Assembly (NCBI RefSeq): GCF_020906515.1
Contig: NC_085852.1
Coordinates: 1,426,001-1,490,000 of the forward strand
Source: Vanrija pseudolonga
Taxonomy: Eukaryota; Basidiomycota; Tremellomycetes; Trichosporonales; Trichosporonaceae
Length of the DNA: 64,000 bases
Direction: 5' to 3'
The number at the start of each line of letters is the position of its first letter. Position 1 is the first letter of the stretch. Shown here piece after piece: positions 22,544 through 34,030 of this stretch. Made by a program: the position numbers and the translations under genes. The notes below the pieces were generated by a model. The model searched no databases, was not told the DNA's origin, and was given only the letters and a program-made list of their open reading frames with translations.

Positions 22544-23853
22544 GTGTCAAAAGAGTGTGGTTAACGAGTGTGGGGTGCGCAGAGGCGCAATGAGTGGAGT
22601 GGGAGGGTCAAGGGGAGAGAGAGCTGGGGGCGGCCCTGCTTGTGACCTCGTACGCATGTTATACCCCTCGCCCCGACTCGACCCCCACCCACCCCCGCGA
22701 GGTGACGGTGAAGAGCAACAGAGGTAGGTGGACCCCAACACCGGAACACGGGGCCGACCGCCGAGACGCGCGCGCGCTGTGAGTGTGGTGCGGTACGCGC
22801 CGCGCTCTCGGCATGCGGTCAGGTTAAGGTTCGTACCGCAACGCGAGGCCCCCTGGCAATGCGACACACCCGCCGGCGGGGGACAACTCTAACGTCGGCG
22901 CACGGCAGATGCGTGCGGTCATGTTGTGACAGCTCCAGGGGGAAGAAGCGGCGGGAGTTGCCGATTCCAGAGAGGGTGGGTGGAGGAGGAGGTTGTCTTG
23001 GCGCGCCCGCGGCGCGATGCCGACCCGCGCCTGACTTCTTCCGCACCTCGGCCTCTTGACGCACGCACGCACGCACGCACGCACGACGCCTCGACACCAC
23101 CCGTTCCCCACAAACGCACATTCCGCGCGTGATCTCCCTGTGGGCAGATTACCTTCCCATCTGGCCGACAGAGTTTGGACGAGATGTTTGGAGACGCGTG
23201 CCTGCCGGCGTGGCACTGCTGCCTGCCTCGCGCCTCGCTCCCCTCGTTGTTTGCGGTCGCGTCGAACGTGCCGGGAAGTCACCTGCCTATTATGCCAGGG
23301 TTTCGCTGGCAAGGTTGCCTCCGACGACGAGGTGGAGAGGGTCGAGGTGGAGGCGGTGGCCTTGGTTGCCGTGCCCGCCGAGTGCAGGTGAAGATCAGGC
23401 AGACGGGTGGAAGGGGTGGGAGCTCAAGGAGGGAAGGAAAAGAGGAGGTCATCGTCGCGGTTCCCTGCAAAGAGTTGCCGTTGAGCCGCTGGTGGCCTCG
23501 AACCGAGGAGGGCCAAGGAGGACAACGAGACAGACGGCAGCCTGTGAGCCCCGAAGTTGTCACCGAGGTTGCTTGTTTGTGACTCTGCTGAACCGAGGGT
23601 AAGAGACGAGGACCGTAGGAGGAGCGACTCAGTTGCGGGTTGCGCACGAAGTCAGCACCGGCGAGGAGACTCGGCGCGCCGTAGGTGTGCCGTTAGTTAC
23701 ACAGAGGGGCAGGTGAGTGCGTAGTTGTCAGGACCCCCCGCCCAGGGGACCGCCGCCACGCCCGCACCTCTATATGTTCCATGCTTGGCTGGTCTACAAG
23801 TTACAACAGTAGATTGACGTGATGACACTTTATGTGTGAGGTTTCGTGTATGT
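22544..23853. other. Intergenic, 1.3 kb
   Basis: Promoter side of the carboxypeptidase gene and 3' flank of the DENN gene. A short GCAC run lies near 23058-23082. No gene was recognised. Confidence 0.5.
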
Positions 23854-26540
23854 CTATCGCCCGAGCTTGAGCTTGGCCACGCCCGCCGCGACGCCTTGGC
23901 TCGCGCTCAGCCGCCGCTGCTCGAGCACGGGGCCGAAGACGTCGTCGCCGCCGCCGCCGCCGCCGTGGCGCTGTATGTCGGCGCTGACGCGGATAGACGC
24001 CCGCGCAGACGCCGGGCCGCTCTTCCCGCTCCCTTCCTGGCTCGAGCGCGTCGATGTGCTCGCCATGTCGCTCGGGGCGGGTGACAGCCGCCGAGGAATC
24101 GCACTGGGCACTCCTTCCACACCCATCGCCTTGAGGTTGGACGCGACAGCAATGCCGAGGCTCTCGACCCTTGCGCTCAGCCAGCTGGCAAAGCACGGCG
24201 ACATGCAGAATGACGAGTAAAAGTCGGACTCGACGCGCGACTTGGTACTCAGACCCTTTGTTTTGAAGGACAGCGGGTTCGGGCCCTTCGTCTTGAGGTG
24301 GCTCACGAATGCCGGAAGTGAGAACGGCTTGAGTGTGGATAGCGAGAGTGCCGGTGGTGGAGGGGGCACTGCGCTGCGACCCGGCTGAGGCGACGATGGG
24401 ACCGGCGTCCGAGGAGGCACCAGCGTCTGGAAGTACCGGTTGAGGGGTACCAGCATCTTCTCGGTAAGCTGGCGGAAGTGCGCCCGGAGAGCATCGTTGC
24501 CTTCCGGATCTGCAAGGTTAGGGCCGCCCGTGCACCCGTTACTCACCATCAAACTTCCCCTCCGCAACCAAACCTTCCAGTCGCTTAAGCAGCGCACGGT
24601 CCTTCTGCACGCTGCGATGGCGACGCGAGATGAAGCCCTCGGGAGTCTCGGTTCGGGGGCCTCCCGGAACCTGGGGCCGTGGTCTGTCACTCGGGACCGA
24701 GATAACGTTGGGCCAGTGCGACGCGGCGTTGCGGAAGAATGGGTTCTGGGGTGTGAGTGGGTGCAGACAGCAAGAAGAACCCACCGTTACGCCAACAACT
24801 ACACCAGCCTGGGGCTTGCTTGCGTTGACCAGGAGCGAAAAGTCGTGGTCATGGATGTGGAGGTAAGGACGGAAGTCTCCAGCCAGCGGGATGGGGCGGA
24901 CAATCTCCCGGAGCCACCACACAATCTCAGAGCACGTCCTCGGGTCGGGGGCAATGACGAGCACCGGCTCGGCGAGAACCAGGCATTCCCATATTGACCA
25001 GAGAGATGGGAGGAAAGATGCGAGCGTGCGCAAGGGCGACGACGATGGTAGCGAGGCCAGGAGCTGAGGGAGGAGTTAGAACCGCGACATGCGTGCAACT
25101 CACCGGTCCAGGCTCGTTTCGGTTGACTCGAATGTCCACCTGAGGGTTGTCCGTTGAGTCGGGGAGCTTGACGGTGAGTACTTCTGAGAGGAGAGGAAGT
25201 TCGAGCTGCGCGTCGGGCACGGGGTCGGGCCAGCTCGCGATAGCGTGGCACGCAACCTCGAGCGCTGAGTAGCCGTACTGGAAGAAAGATGGCGCTACGC
25301 GTCCGAGAACGGCAGAGAAGAGCTGGGGGAAGGGGAGGTGGGTGAGGATGACGACGGATTTCTGGGGTCAGCTGCTGCTCTAGAGGAGCTAGCTCACCTG
25401 CATGAATCCACGAGCGATGCCCCTATCGCGCCGCTGGTGGAACCACACAAAGCCGTACAGCCACTCGCGGCCCCGCTCGTCCCAGTTGCGGTACTCTGCC
25501 GCCTTCTCTCTCGACAAGCTCACCCCCCGCGCATGGCCTGGTCTTCTGCCGAGGACTGGCTCGTCGGTGCGATCAGGCAGTGGCGATGGCGGCTCGGGGA
25601 AGGCCAGGGACGACGGATCAGGCGGCAGGTGTCTGATCTTGAACGAGAACTGGATACTCCCCTCGGTGAAGAGTGACGTGTCGGGGAAGGACGAGAAGGC
25701 GCTGGTAGGTGAGCTTGAATCGGCTAACGGCACCTACACATTCTCCTTCTCGCCCGTGCCCCATCTCCGGCCGACTGCGCGGCGCTCCACCACGGGCCCA
25801 CGCTCGAGATCAAAGTTGCACACGACAATCTCCTTGACCCATCGGCTCATTTTCTGCGCGCAGTCGTCATCAACAAGGGGCGGGGGTCGTGGGCTTGCGA
25901 CAAGAGGCGACGACGTGTTCGGGTCGAGGAGTTTCTTGGCGAACGGCCCTGCCGACGTCGTCGCCGAGCTCGTGACTGTCGCCGACGCCGGGTCGTTTCC
26001 CCGCGACGCGAGGTCCACGGTCGGGATTTTGACGCTCAGACTCCGCGAGCGGGTGACGCCGGGTCTGCGGGACGCCAGTGAGGACGGGGTATTGATGCTG
26101 ATGGTTGGGGTGGATGGAAGATCGGCAGATGACGTTGTTGATGTTGACGACGGATGCCGTGTGCCGTTCTGCATCGCAGAAAGCGGCCTCTCTACACCGC
26201 CGCTGGCTTCACCGCGTTGCGGTGTCGACGGCGCTGCACTGGCAGACCGTTGTGGAACGCCGCTGGCGTGTGGGTCAAGCAGCCCCTTACCGAGAAGCCT
26301 TTGTGGGGCTGGCGTGCTCACATCGCGCGGGCGGGGCGGTAGTCTGTCTGCCGCTGCGATGGGGAATCCGAGGCCAGAGCGAGGGCCAAGAGATAGCGAA
26401 ATGTCGCCAGTGTCCTCTCCAAAGTCGGTGTCATCATTCCACAGCTTGTGGCCGTTACCGTTTCCTGTTCGAGAGTGGGTACTGGTCGTGGAGTAGTAGC
26501 TGGCGCTACCACGGCCGTTGTTGGCCGTGGGAGCAGTCAT
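23854..26540 (-). CDS. DENND6 (FAM116)-type DENN-domain protein
   Basis: DENN proteins are Rab guanine-nucleotide exchange factors or related trafficking proteins; DENND6 acts on endosomal recycling in animals. About six exons. After a ~190-residue Ser/Thr/Pro-rich N-terminus comes the uDENN block, WVKEIVVCNFDLERGPVVER. The next exon restores NVAFSSFPDTSLFTEGS, a DENND6 hallmark. Then come IQFSFKIRHLPP, WLYGFVWFHQRRDRGIARGF, KSVVILTHLPFPQLFSAV, and the central DENN block FLPSLWSIWECLVLAEPVLV with IAPDPRTCSEIVWWLREIV. FRPYLHIHDHDFSLL and GVTNPFFRN follow. The C-terminal part contains PLNRYFQTLVP, then a low-complexity tail with a Gly run. The start is the first ATG at 26540. The family assignment is firm; the Rab partner is unknown. 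Confidence 0.85.
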
Positions 26541-28254
26541 GACATGGACGAGGGGGGCGGCGGGCTGAGCGGGGTCAAGGGCGTCGGTGGCCTAGTTGTC
26601 TATAATGTTGATGAGGGACAATGTAGCCATGTAAGGTGAGTGTGCAGTAAAGAGGGTGAAGTCTGACGGGAGGTGAGATGGGCTAGAGTCTTGTTGCTGC
26701 CAAAAGCGTTCGTCGAACCGAGTGCTCGTGCACTTCGACCCGAGTAGCCTGCCTGCCTGGCTGCTGGCTGTTGGTGGAAACGGACGTCATTACACGCGGA
26801 ACTTTATTGTCACATGCGCGCGCGATCTCGTCTCAATGGCAGGCACACCGCCGCCAGCCTGTCTGCCTGCCTAGTGCCCGCCATCAGTGAATTGTCACAA
26901 TAAAGGAATCGCGGGAAGTGCGGCATGCATATCCCATTGTTCATCATCGGCCACTTGAAGTAGACTCGAGACAAGGGGACACAAGCGAGCAGGGGGCAGG
27001 GGAAACCTCTACGAACCAGCCCACTTTCCTCCGGGGGGTTGGTTGGCTGCGGATATCTGGGCAGCACACACACACACACAGCACACAGAGCGCGAGCTGT
27101 GTATACTCTGCCTCGGATTCATTTCCCCTCTTCGCTTCACGATCAACCAACATGCCACTCCGATTCCCCCCTCTACTCACCCGTTCACTCCCTCCGCCTC
27201 CGTAGATGGCTACTGGACACACCCGCCTACCTGCTCCGCCTCCCCCACATCTAGGATAACCATCGGCCAGTTGATGTCAGCAACCGAGCATGGTCGTTGA
27301 CTGTCGAGGTGAAACGACCACTCAACGTAGCGGCGGATGTATCCGCACTGCTGCAAGATTACTAGTGACGTGAACCATGACCAGTAGTTACCGTGACGTC
27401 TCTCCTTCCTCGCATGCCACATTGCGCGTTGCCGAGGTGCCTTGTCACTGTGTCAGTCACGACTCGACAACAAAGCAAGTGACAATGGGTCGCCCCCGCA
27501 TGGAGTTCTCCGCGGGTCTATGCCGCATCGGCGTTGCATCTCGCTCTTCCGAGGTTGAGAGAGCTTGTGCAAGGCGCCGTTGCATCTTGAAGCCGTCGCT
27601 GCGTGGCTTCGATGGCTTGTGACGTTGTGACGACGCGGTGGTGGCCCCCAAAGCCTTTGGCGGCGTGTGCCCCGATGTTAACGAGAGTCGACGAGGGCGT
27701 CTAATCAATCCAAATAAATGTTAATGCGCTAACAGGCTAATCCAAATACAAGGGAATGCGTCCCAACGGCCGGCTTGTTATGCCGATGTCTGCCGGGATA
27801 CGCACGGCCCGGAGAGCTCCTTCGCAGCGCGGAGCGCTTGTAGCCCTCCTCGTCTGACTCGCATATACTCGCCAGGTCGGTTCCCCAATCACGCCATCAA
27901 ACTCACCGCCCTTACCGGCCAATCGTCGAATCCTAATTGGCTACAGGGCGCATATTTCACTTTCGGAATACTCCATCACTATAGCCACGTGGCGAATCCC
28001 TACTATTCGGCCGACCCGATTCGTGCACCATTCGAGATTTACGACTCGAGAATGTGTGGAGAGTAGTAGTCAGGCAGGCAGACGTCGAGCCGTGAGCCGC
28101 ATCACACTGCCGAAGTCTGTTCTGGCCTGCTACAGACTAGCCGCGTCCCTCCTACCTACTCCACACACGTTGAATGTCCTCCTCATCTCCTCATCTTGCA
28201 AGAAATCAAAAACCTATAAAAACAAACAAGCCAAGGTTGCGACTAGACAGCAAC
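26541..28254. other. Divergent intergenic region, 1.7 kb
   Basis: Shared upstream region of the DENN gene (minus) and the aspartokinase fusion (plus). It contains a CA-dinucleotide run (27065-27079), AT-richer DNA at 27640-27760, and a TATA-like element CCTATAAAAAC at 28213-28223, 32 nt before the chosen ATG. No other gene was recognised. Confidence 0.5.
28213..28223 (+). promoter_or_regulatory. TATA-like element upstream of the aspartokinase fusion
   Basis: CCTATAAAAAC lies 32 nt ahead of the chosen ATG and downstream of the alternative ATG at 28174. If used, it would favour the downstream start, though the spacing to any transcription start would be short. Confidence 0.3.
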
Positions 28255-31200
28255 ATGGTCTCGTTCGCATCCCCAGTATCCTCGGGATTAGCCACCCCCA
28301 GATCCTACTATGGCGATGTCGACGAGTCGCTCCTCCACAACAATGTCGAAGCAAACCTCCCATGGGTTATTCAGAAGTATGGCGGCACCTCTGTCGGCAA
28401 GTCGCTCGACTCGATCACCCAGATTGTAGAGTGAGTGTGGAGCCAGCCTTAGACACGTTCATCGCACACACACAGACACCAGCTCACGCCACCACCCCCA
28501 GGTCATATCTCAAGACAAATCGCGTCGCTATTGTCTGCTCGGCGCGCTCGACCCAGACCAAGGCCCTCGGCACGACCAACCTCCTCCTCCAGGCGTCTCG
28601 TGAGGCCCTCGAGCCGTCAAAGTCGCGCCCCGACGCCTCGGGCTACCAGACGCCATTGTACCCCAAGCGGGTCGGCAGTGGCTTCTTCAGCGGCTCGATG
28701 ATCTCTTCCTTCTCCTCATTGAAGGACGACACCCCCGCCCGCTCTTCCTCTCCTTCCCCCTTCCACCCCGTTGCTGGCAAGAAGGAGGACAAGAGCAGGT
28801 CGCACTCGCCGACCGACTCGTCGGGCCCGACTACCCCGACGGGCTCCGAGCCGCTCGAGCCTCGCTTCCACACGACTGTCGACACGATCAAGCGGTCACA
28901 TCTGGACGCTGCCCGCGCCACGCTCAAGGAGGGCGCATTGCGCGACGAGCTCGAGGAGGAGATTGAGCGCGACTGTGAGGTCCTCCGCTCATTCTTGAAT
29001 GCCGCGCACGTAAGTGGCAGTGATGGTGGCGATGACACGATCTGTTCACCGATCTCGCGCTAACCAAACCAGATCATCGACGAGATCTCGCCAAGGTCAC
29101 AGGATTCCATCATCGGCACCGGTGAGCGACTGGCATGCAAGATCGTCGCCGCGGCTTTGAGGGATCGTGTAAGTGCCGAGGCGTTGTGTTTCTCCCACAC
29201 CACACACCTGGCTGACAAACAATAGGGCGTCGACTCTGAGCTCGTTGTCCTTGACAACATTGTTGACGCGGCTATGACCGCTGCGACCGACGCCGCTCTC
29301 ACTGCCTCTGGAGACCAGGGCGTCGCCCAACTTGGCCAGTCTTTCTACGACGAGCTCGCTGTGAGGCTTGGTGAGAGATTGAGAGAGTGCGGTCACCGCG
29401 TTCCCGTCATCACCGGATACTTTGGCGCCGTCCCTGGCTCGCTCCTCGCACAGATCGGCCGTGGTTACACCGATCTGTGTGCCGCGCTGTGTGCTGTCGG
29501 TGTGGCCGCGTCTGAGCTCCAGGTCTGGAAGGAGGTCGACGGCATCTTCACTGCCGACCCCCGCAAGGTGCCCACCGCCCGCCTCGTGCCCTCTATTACG
29601 CCCGACGAGGCCGCTGAGCTTACCTACTACGGCTCTGAAGTTATCCACCCCTTCACCATGGAGCAGGTCATCCGCGCAAAGATCCCCATTCGCATCAAGA
29701 ATGTTGACAACCCCGGAGGTCCTGGCACCATCATTCTCCCCGATCAGGACTTCCCCGTCGGCCTCAACGTGCCCCCTCCGGCGCACCTCCCGAACGGTTT
29801 GCTCGACCGCATGCCGACGGCCGTTACCATCAAGGACCAGATCATTGTCCTCAACATCCACTCGAACCGCAAGACCATCTCGCACGGCTTCCTTGCGCGC
29901 ATCTTCGGCACCCTCGACCGCGCTGGTGTCGTCGTCGACCTCATCTCGACGTCCGAGGTGCACGTCTCGATGGCGATGCAGCACTTTTTGAACCCTCGCC
30001 GCTTGGAGCGCCTCATCCGGGACCTCGAGAAGATTGGCGACATTACCGTGTCGAACGACATGGCCATTCTCTCGCTCGTCGGCCGCAACATGCGCAACGC
30101 CATTGGTTCGGCCGGCCTCATGTTCGCCTCGCTCGCCAAGGCCGAGGTCAACATCGAGATGATCTCGCAGGGTGCGAGCGAGATCAACATTTCGTGTGTG
30201 ATTGAGAACAAGGACGCCATCAAGGCCTTGAACATCATCCACGACTCGTGCCTGGCCGTCCCCGCGGCCCCGGCTACCAACGGCGACGCCAACGGTGGTG
30301 CCAATGGCTACGTCCACTCCAAGGCGCTCACGGTCGACACGGTCAACCCTGCAGTCCTGAACGTCGAGTACGCCGTCCGTGGCGAGCTCAACGCCAAGGC
30401 CGAGGTCCTCGCTACCAAGCTCGCCGAGGGAGCAAAGCTGCCCTTTGACCACATCACCTACGCCAACATTGGCAACCCGCAGGAGAAGGAGCTCAAGCAG
30501 AAGCCCCTCACCTACTGGCGCCAGGTTACCTCGTTGGTCGAGTACCCCGACCTTCTTACCCACCCATTGGCCAACGAGCTGTTCCCTGCCGACGTGCTCG
30601 CCAAGGCGACCGAGCTCAACGCCGAGTTTGGTTCGATCGGCGCTTACACTGGCTCCAAGGGTTCGCTGCCGATTCGCCAACGCGTCGCCAAGTTCATCGA
30701 GGCTCGTGATGGCTTCCCTGCCGACCCCGAGCACATTTACCTCACTGGCGGTGCCACCCCTGGCGTGTGGATGATCCTCGGTCTCGCTCTCCGCCCTGGA
30801 GACGCTGCTCTCATCCCCCGCCCCCAGTACCCAGTGTACACTGCCTGCCTCGCCCACCTGCACGCAGTCCCCGTCTCGTACAGCCTGAATGAGTCGGAGG
30901 GCTGGGCGCTCGACCTCACGTCATTGAAGAAGGCCATTGCCCGCGGCCGCAACGACCTGTCGATCAAGACGCTCAAGGCATTGGTGGTTATCAACCCCGG
31001 CAACCCCACCGGCTCGTGCCTTTCTGAGGAGAACATGCGCGAGATTGTGCAGATCGCCTACGACGAGTCGCTTCTGCTTCTGGCCGACGAGGTGTACCAG
31101 ACCAACATTTACGAGCCCGAGCGCAAGCCGTTCATCTCGTTCAAGCAGGTCCTGCGCTCGATGCCCGAGCCGATTGCGTCGTCGGTCGAGCTCGTCTCTT

Positions 31201-31760
31201 TCCACTCGATCTCCAAGGGTGTGAGTGGCGAGTGCGGCCGCCGCGGCGGATACATTGAGACTGTCAACCTCGACTCTGGTGTCGAGGAGCTCCTTCTCAA
31301 GATGGCCTCGATCTCGCTCTGTGCGCCAGTGTCGGGCCAGATTGGCGTCGACCTGCTCGTCTCGCCTCCCAAGGCTGGCTCGCCATCATACGAGCTCTTC
31401 CAGAAGGAGTCTCGCGAGATCCACGAGGGTATGCGCGACCGCTCGGCATACATGCGCGAGCAGTTCAACGCGCTCGAAGGCGTGTCGTGCCAGCCGGCCG
31501 AGGGCGCCATGTACCTCTTCCCGCAGCTCACGCTTCCCCCGCGCGCGATTGAGGCCGCCAAGAAGGCCGGCAAGGAGGCCGACGTGTTCTACGCCCTCGC
31601 TCTGCTCGACGCCACGGGTATCTGCACCGTCGCCGGCTCGGGCTTTGGCCAGGAGGACGGCACGTACCACCTGCGCGTGACCACACTCGCCCCCAACGTC
31701 GAGGACATGATGGCACGCATCACAAAGTTCCACAACGAGTTCTTGTCACAATATGCTTGA
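28255..31760 (+). CDS. HOM3: Aspartate kinase fused to an alanine-aminotransferase-like domain
   Basis: Four exons (28255-28430, 28502-29009, 29073-29168, 29226-31760), exact frame, 1104 residues. Aspartate kinase starts the Met/Thr/Ile branch: Asp + ATP gives aspartyl phosphate. Its motifs are WVIQKYGGTSVGKS (38-50), VAIVCSARSTQTKALGTTNLL, a Ser/Pro-rich insert, GYFGAVPGSLLAQIGRGYTD, WKEVDGIFTADPRK and YYGSEVIHPF. Two ACT domains follow, at about 463-530 and 535-602. A 23-residue Ala/Gly/Asn linker (604-626) leads without any stop into a full class-I aminotransferase. The latter has LTVDTVNPAVLNVEYAVRG, VVINPGNPTGSC, LADEVYQTNIY and SFHSISKGVSGECGRRGGY with PLP lysine K924, all typical of alanine aminotransferase. 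The start at 28255 has a CAACATGG context; an in-frame ATG lies 27 codons upstream (28174). The fusion architecture is not one I know. Confidence 0.93.
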
Positions 31761-32184
31761 GCTTGCTTTGGGGGACGACAAACGACGGAAAACGACACAT
31801 TTCAATGTGTTTCGACATCCAACTGTTGTAACACGTCTTGATCATACGGTTAGTGTTTCACGCTCTATGCGTGGTCGACATCCAACTGTTGTAGCACGCA
31901 TCACACAAAAGTAGTTTCTGGCAGCGCTGCTGCTGCTGGATAATCAAACCCATTATGCATTCATTACCCACGGCGAGCAGCGAGCACGAGCGGAGCGAGT
32001 GCGGGGGCGGCGCGATGGGCAGTCATCTTGGCGGGCGTAGAATGTCTGAGTACGCTCTCCTCTCTCCCTCTCTCCCTCTCACGCCCCTCATGTCCACCGC
32101 GTACGTCGTGCGTCCAAAATGCATTGAGCCAGTACAAACATCGCAAGAGGGTATCGAAATCTATGCAGCAGTCGCGATCACCAC
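31761..32184. other. Convergent 3' flank, 0.42 kb
   Basis: Between the stops of the aspartokinase fusion and the SRP40-like gene. It holds a 24-nt near-perfect direct repeat (31812-31835 and 31875-31898). Confidence 0.7.
31812..31898. repeat. Direct repeat, two 24-nt copies 63 nt apart, in the fusion gene 3' flank
   Basis: Copies at 31812-31835 and 31875-31898 share 23 of 24 bases; the common core is TCGACATCCAACTGTTGTA, followed by A/G and CACG. They lie 52 and 115 nt after the stop codon, so probably in the 3' UTR. Confidence 0.9.
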
Positions 32185-33535
32185 CTAGTCGTCAAACTTG
32201 ATCGAGTGGGACGCGAGGGTGATATCTCCGCCAGCGTACGACCCGCGCTTCTTCTTGTTCTTCTCCTTGCGGAAGCCGTCGCCGCGCGTCACGATGAGGT
32301 CGCGCGAGGCGCGGGCGCCAAAGTCGTTCGGGTTGGCGCCGTTACGGATGTGCGACTCGAAGCTGTTGTCCATCAGGCGGAAGTCGTGGAACGTCACGTT
32401 CTCCTGCTTGATGCGCTCGAAGCGCTGGCCCTGCCCGCGCGCGGGTTTGCCGTTGCTGCCGCGGGGCGTCGAGCTGCCCGAAGCCGAGGCCGCGTTGAAC
32501 TCTGGCGCGGGGGACGCGACGGACGAGGTGTTGGCGGAAGAAGAAGACGAGGAGGTAGGCGCCGAGGACGGGACCGAGGACGACTCGTCGACCTTGCGCT
32601 TCTTGGCCGGCTCGTCGTCAGAGTCGGAGGACGACGAGGTAGACGGGCTGCGCGCGCGCTTGGCGCCCAGGCCGAGCTTGGGCTTGTCCTCCTCCTCGGA
32701 CTCTGATGACGAGGATGACGAGGACGACGAAGAGGAGGACGAGGAGGAAGATGACGACGACGACGAGTCGCTCTCGCTGTCACTGTCGCTCTCAGAGTCA
32801 GAGCTGCTCGACGAGTCCGAGTCGCTGCTGGAGCTGGACGACGACGACGAGCTGCTGCTGCTGCTGGACGACTCCTTCGCGTTGGCGGGGTCAGGCAGCG
32901 TCTCGCTGCTGCTGCTCGACGCCTTCTTCTTGCCGTCATCGGACGAGTCCGAGTCGGAGTCAGAGCTGGAGTCGGAGTCGGAGCTTGAGTCAGAGCTCGA
33001 GTCAGAGCTGCTGCCGCTCGAGCTCGAGTCAGACTCGGGGAGGGGGACGTCCTTGGGCTCGGTGGGCTTGGAGACTGGGGCGTTAGCTACCTCTCGAGGG
33101 CCCTTGTAGCTCACCAGCCGCCTCCACCTTCTTGGCGTCGTCGCTCTCGTCGTCCGAGCTGCTGTCCGAGTCGCTCGAGCTGTCGCTGGAGTCGCTCTCG
33201 TCGTCCGAGTCCGAGTCCGAGTCGCTGTCGCTCGAGCTGCTGTCCGAGTCCGAGTCCGAGCTCTCGCTGTCGCTCTCGTCGCCGCTGTCCATGTCGACGT
33301 CGTTGTCGGTGGCGGCGGCGGCCTTGGCCGTCAATCCCGCCGCCGCCCAAGCCTTGAGCAGCTGCCCCTCAGCCTCGGGGGCGACGGCGACGCCGGCCTC
33401 CTTCTCAAAGGCCTTGGTCGAGCGCGTAAAGCCGCGCGCGACGAGGTACGAGAGCACCGCGGTGTCGAGGGCTGCGGTGGCGTGAGCTGCTGTGGCACGC
33501 CGGGAGGAAGCCTACGCACCCTTGTTCTCTGCCAT
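32185..33535 (-). CDS. SRP40: SRP40/Nopp140-like nucleolar phosphoprotein with LisH motif
   Basis: Nopp140/SRP40 is a nucleolar chaperone of box C/D and H/ACA snoRNPs. Three exons; the first codes only MAENK plus one base. Spliced, the N-terminus reads LDTAVLSYLVARGFTRSTKAFEKEAG, a LisH-type dimerisation helix pair. The centre is long Ser/Asp/Glu tracts, the usual casein kinase 2 substrate repeats. The C-terminus is the diagnostic SRP40 domain: QRFERIKQENVTFHDFRLMD, then NSFESHIRNGANPNDFGARA, RDLIVTRGDGFRKEKNKKKR and GSYAGGDITLASHSIKFDD. The stop is at 32185. It is convergent with the fusion gene and divergent from the acyltransferase gene. The ATG at 33535 is the only one that joins the LisH exon. 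Confidence 0.93.
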
Positions 33536-34030
33536 TGTGTGTGTGCTCGTGTGAGGTCACTTGTTGCCCTCAAAATGCTCGCCATCGACACAATAGGCAT
33601 CGTGAGGGGGCTCTCAAAGTGGAGGTTGGAGTGGAAATTTCTTTATCTTGTGGGTGTTTTTGCTGTTTTATCCCATCGGGGATGGGATCTGCACGTGACT
33701 CATCACCCAGCCAGGCAAGGCACGGCCCCATCACCGGGGCCTGGTGATGCACCTCGATCCATCGGCCGTCCATGGCGGCCCGCATCCACGAAGTCTTGGC
33801 CCGCCGCCGCATTCAGCGTCACTCACTCAACCAACAGTGCACCCAGTCACACCACACGGTCCACAAAGCAGACACTCTGCAAGCTACTCACTCACAGAGA
33901 GCAACGCCTGCATCTTCCCCCCACATCGCATCCACATCTGTCCCTCGCGGCGTGCGCCACCGACCACTTGGGCATACCATCACCCCCCTCTCCCCAAAAG
34001 TCGGAACACCCAACCCCCACCTCCGTCGTC
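33536..34030. other. Divergent promoter region, 0.5 kb (SRP40 / acyltransferase)
   Basis: Shared upstream region. It contains a C-rich, CACA-rich stretch just before the acyltransferase ATG. No other feature was recognised. Confidence 0.5.

Noticed and set aside
27855-27860. TGACTC core as a Gcn4 site upstream of the aspartokinase fusion
   Set aside because: A single six-base match without the final A is expected by chance in 1.7 kb.
29097-30863. 588-codon antisense frame over the aspartokinase fusion
   Set aside because: A shadow produced by C-ending codons; no family features, and it crosses exon and intron boundaries of the real gene.
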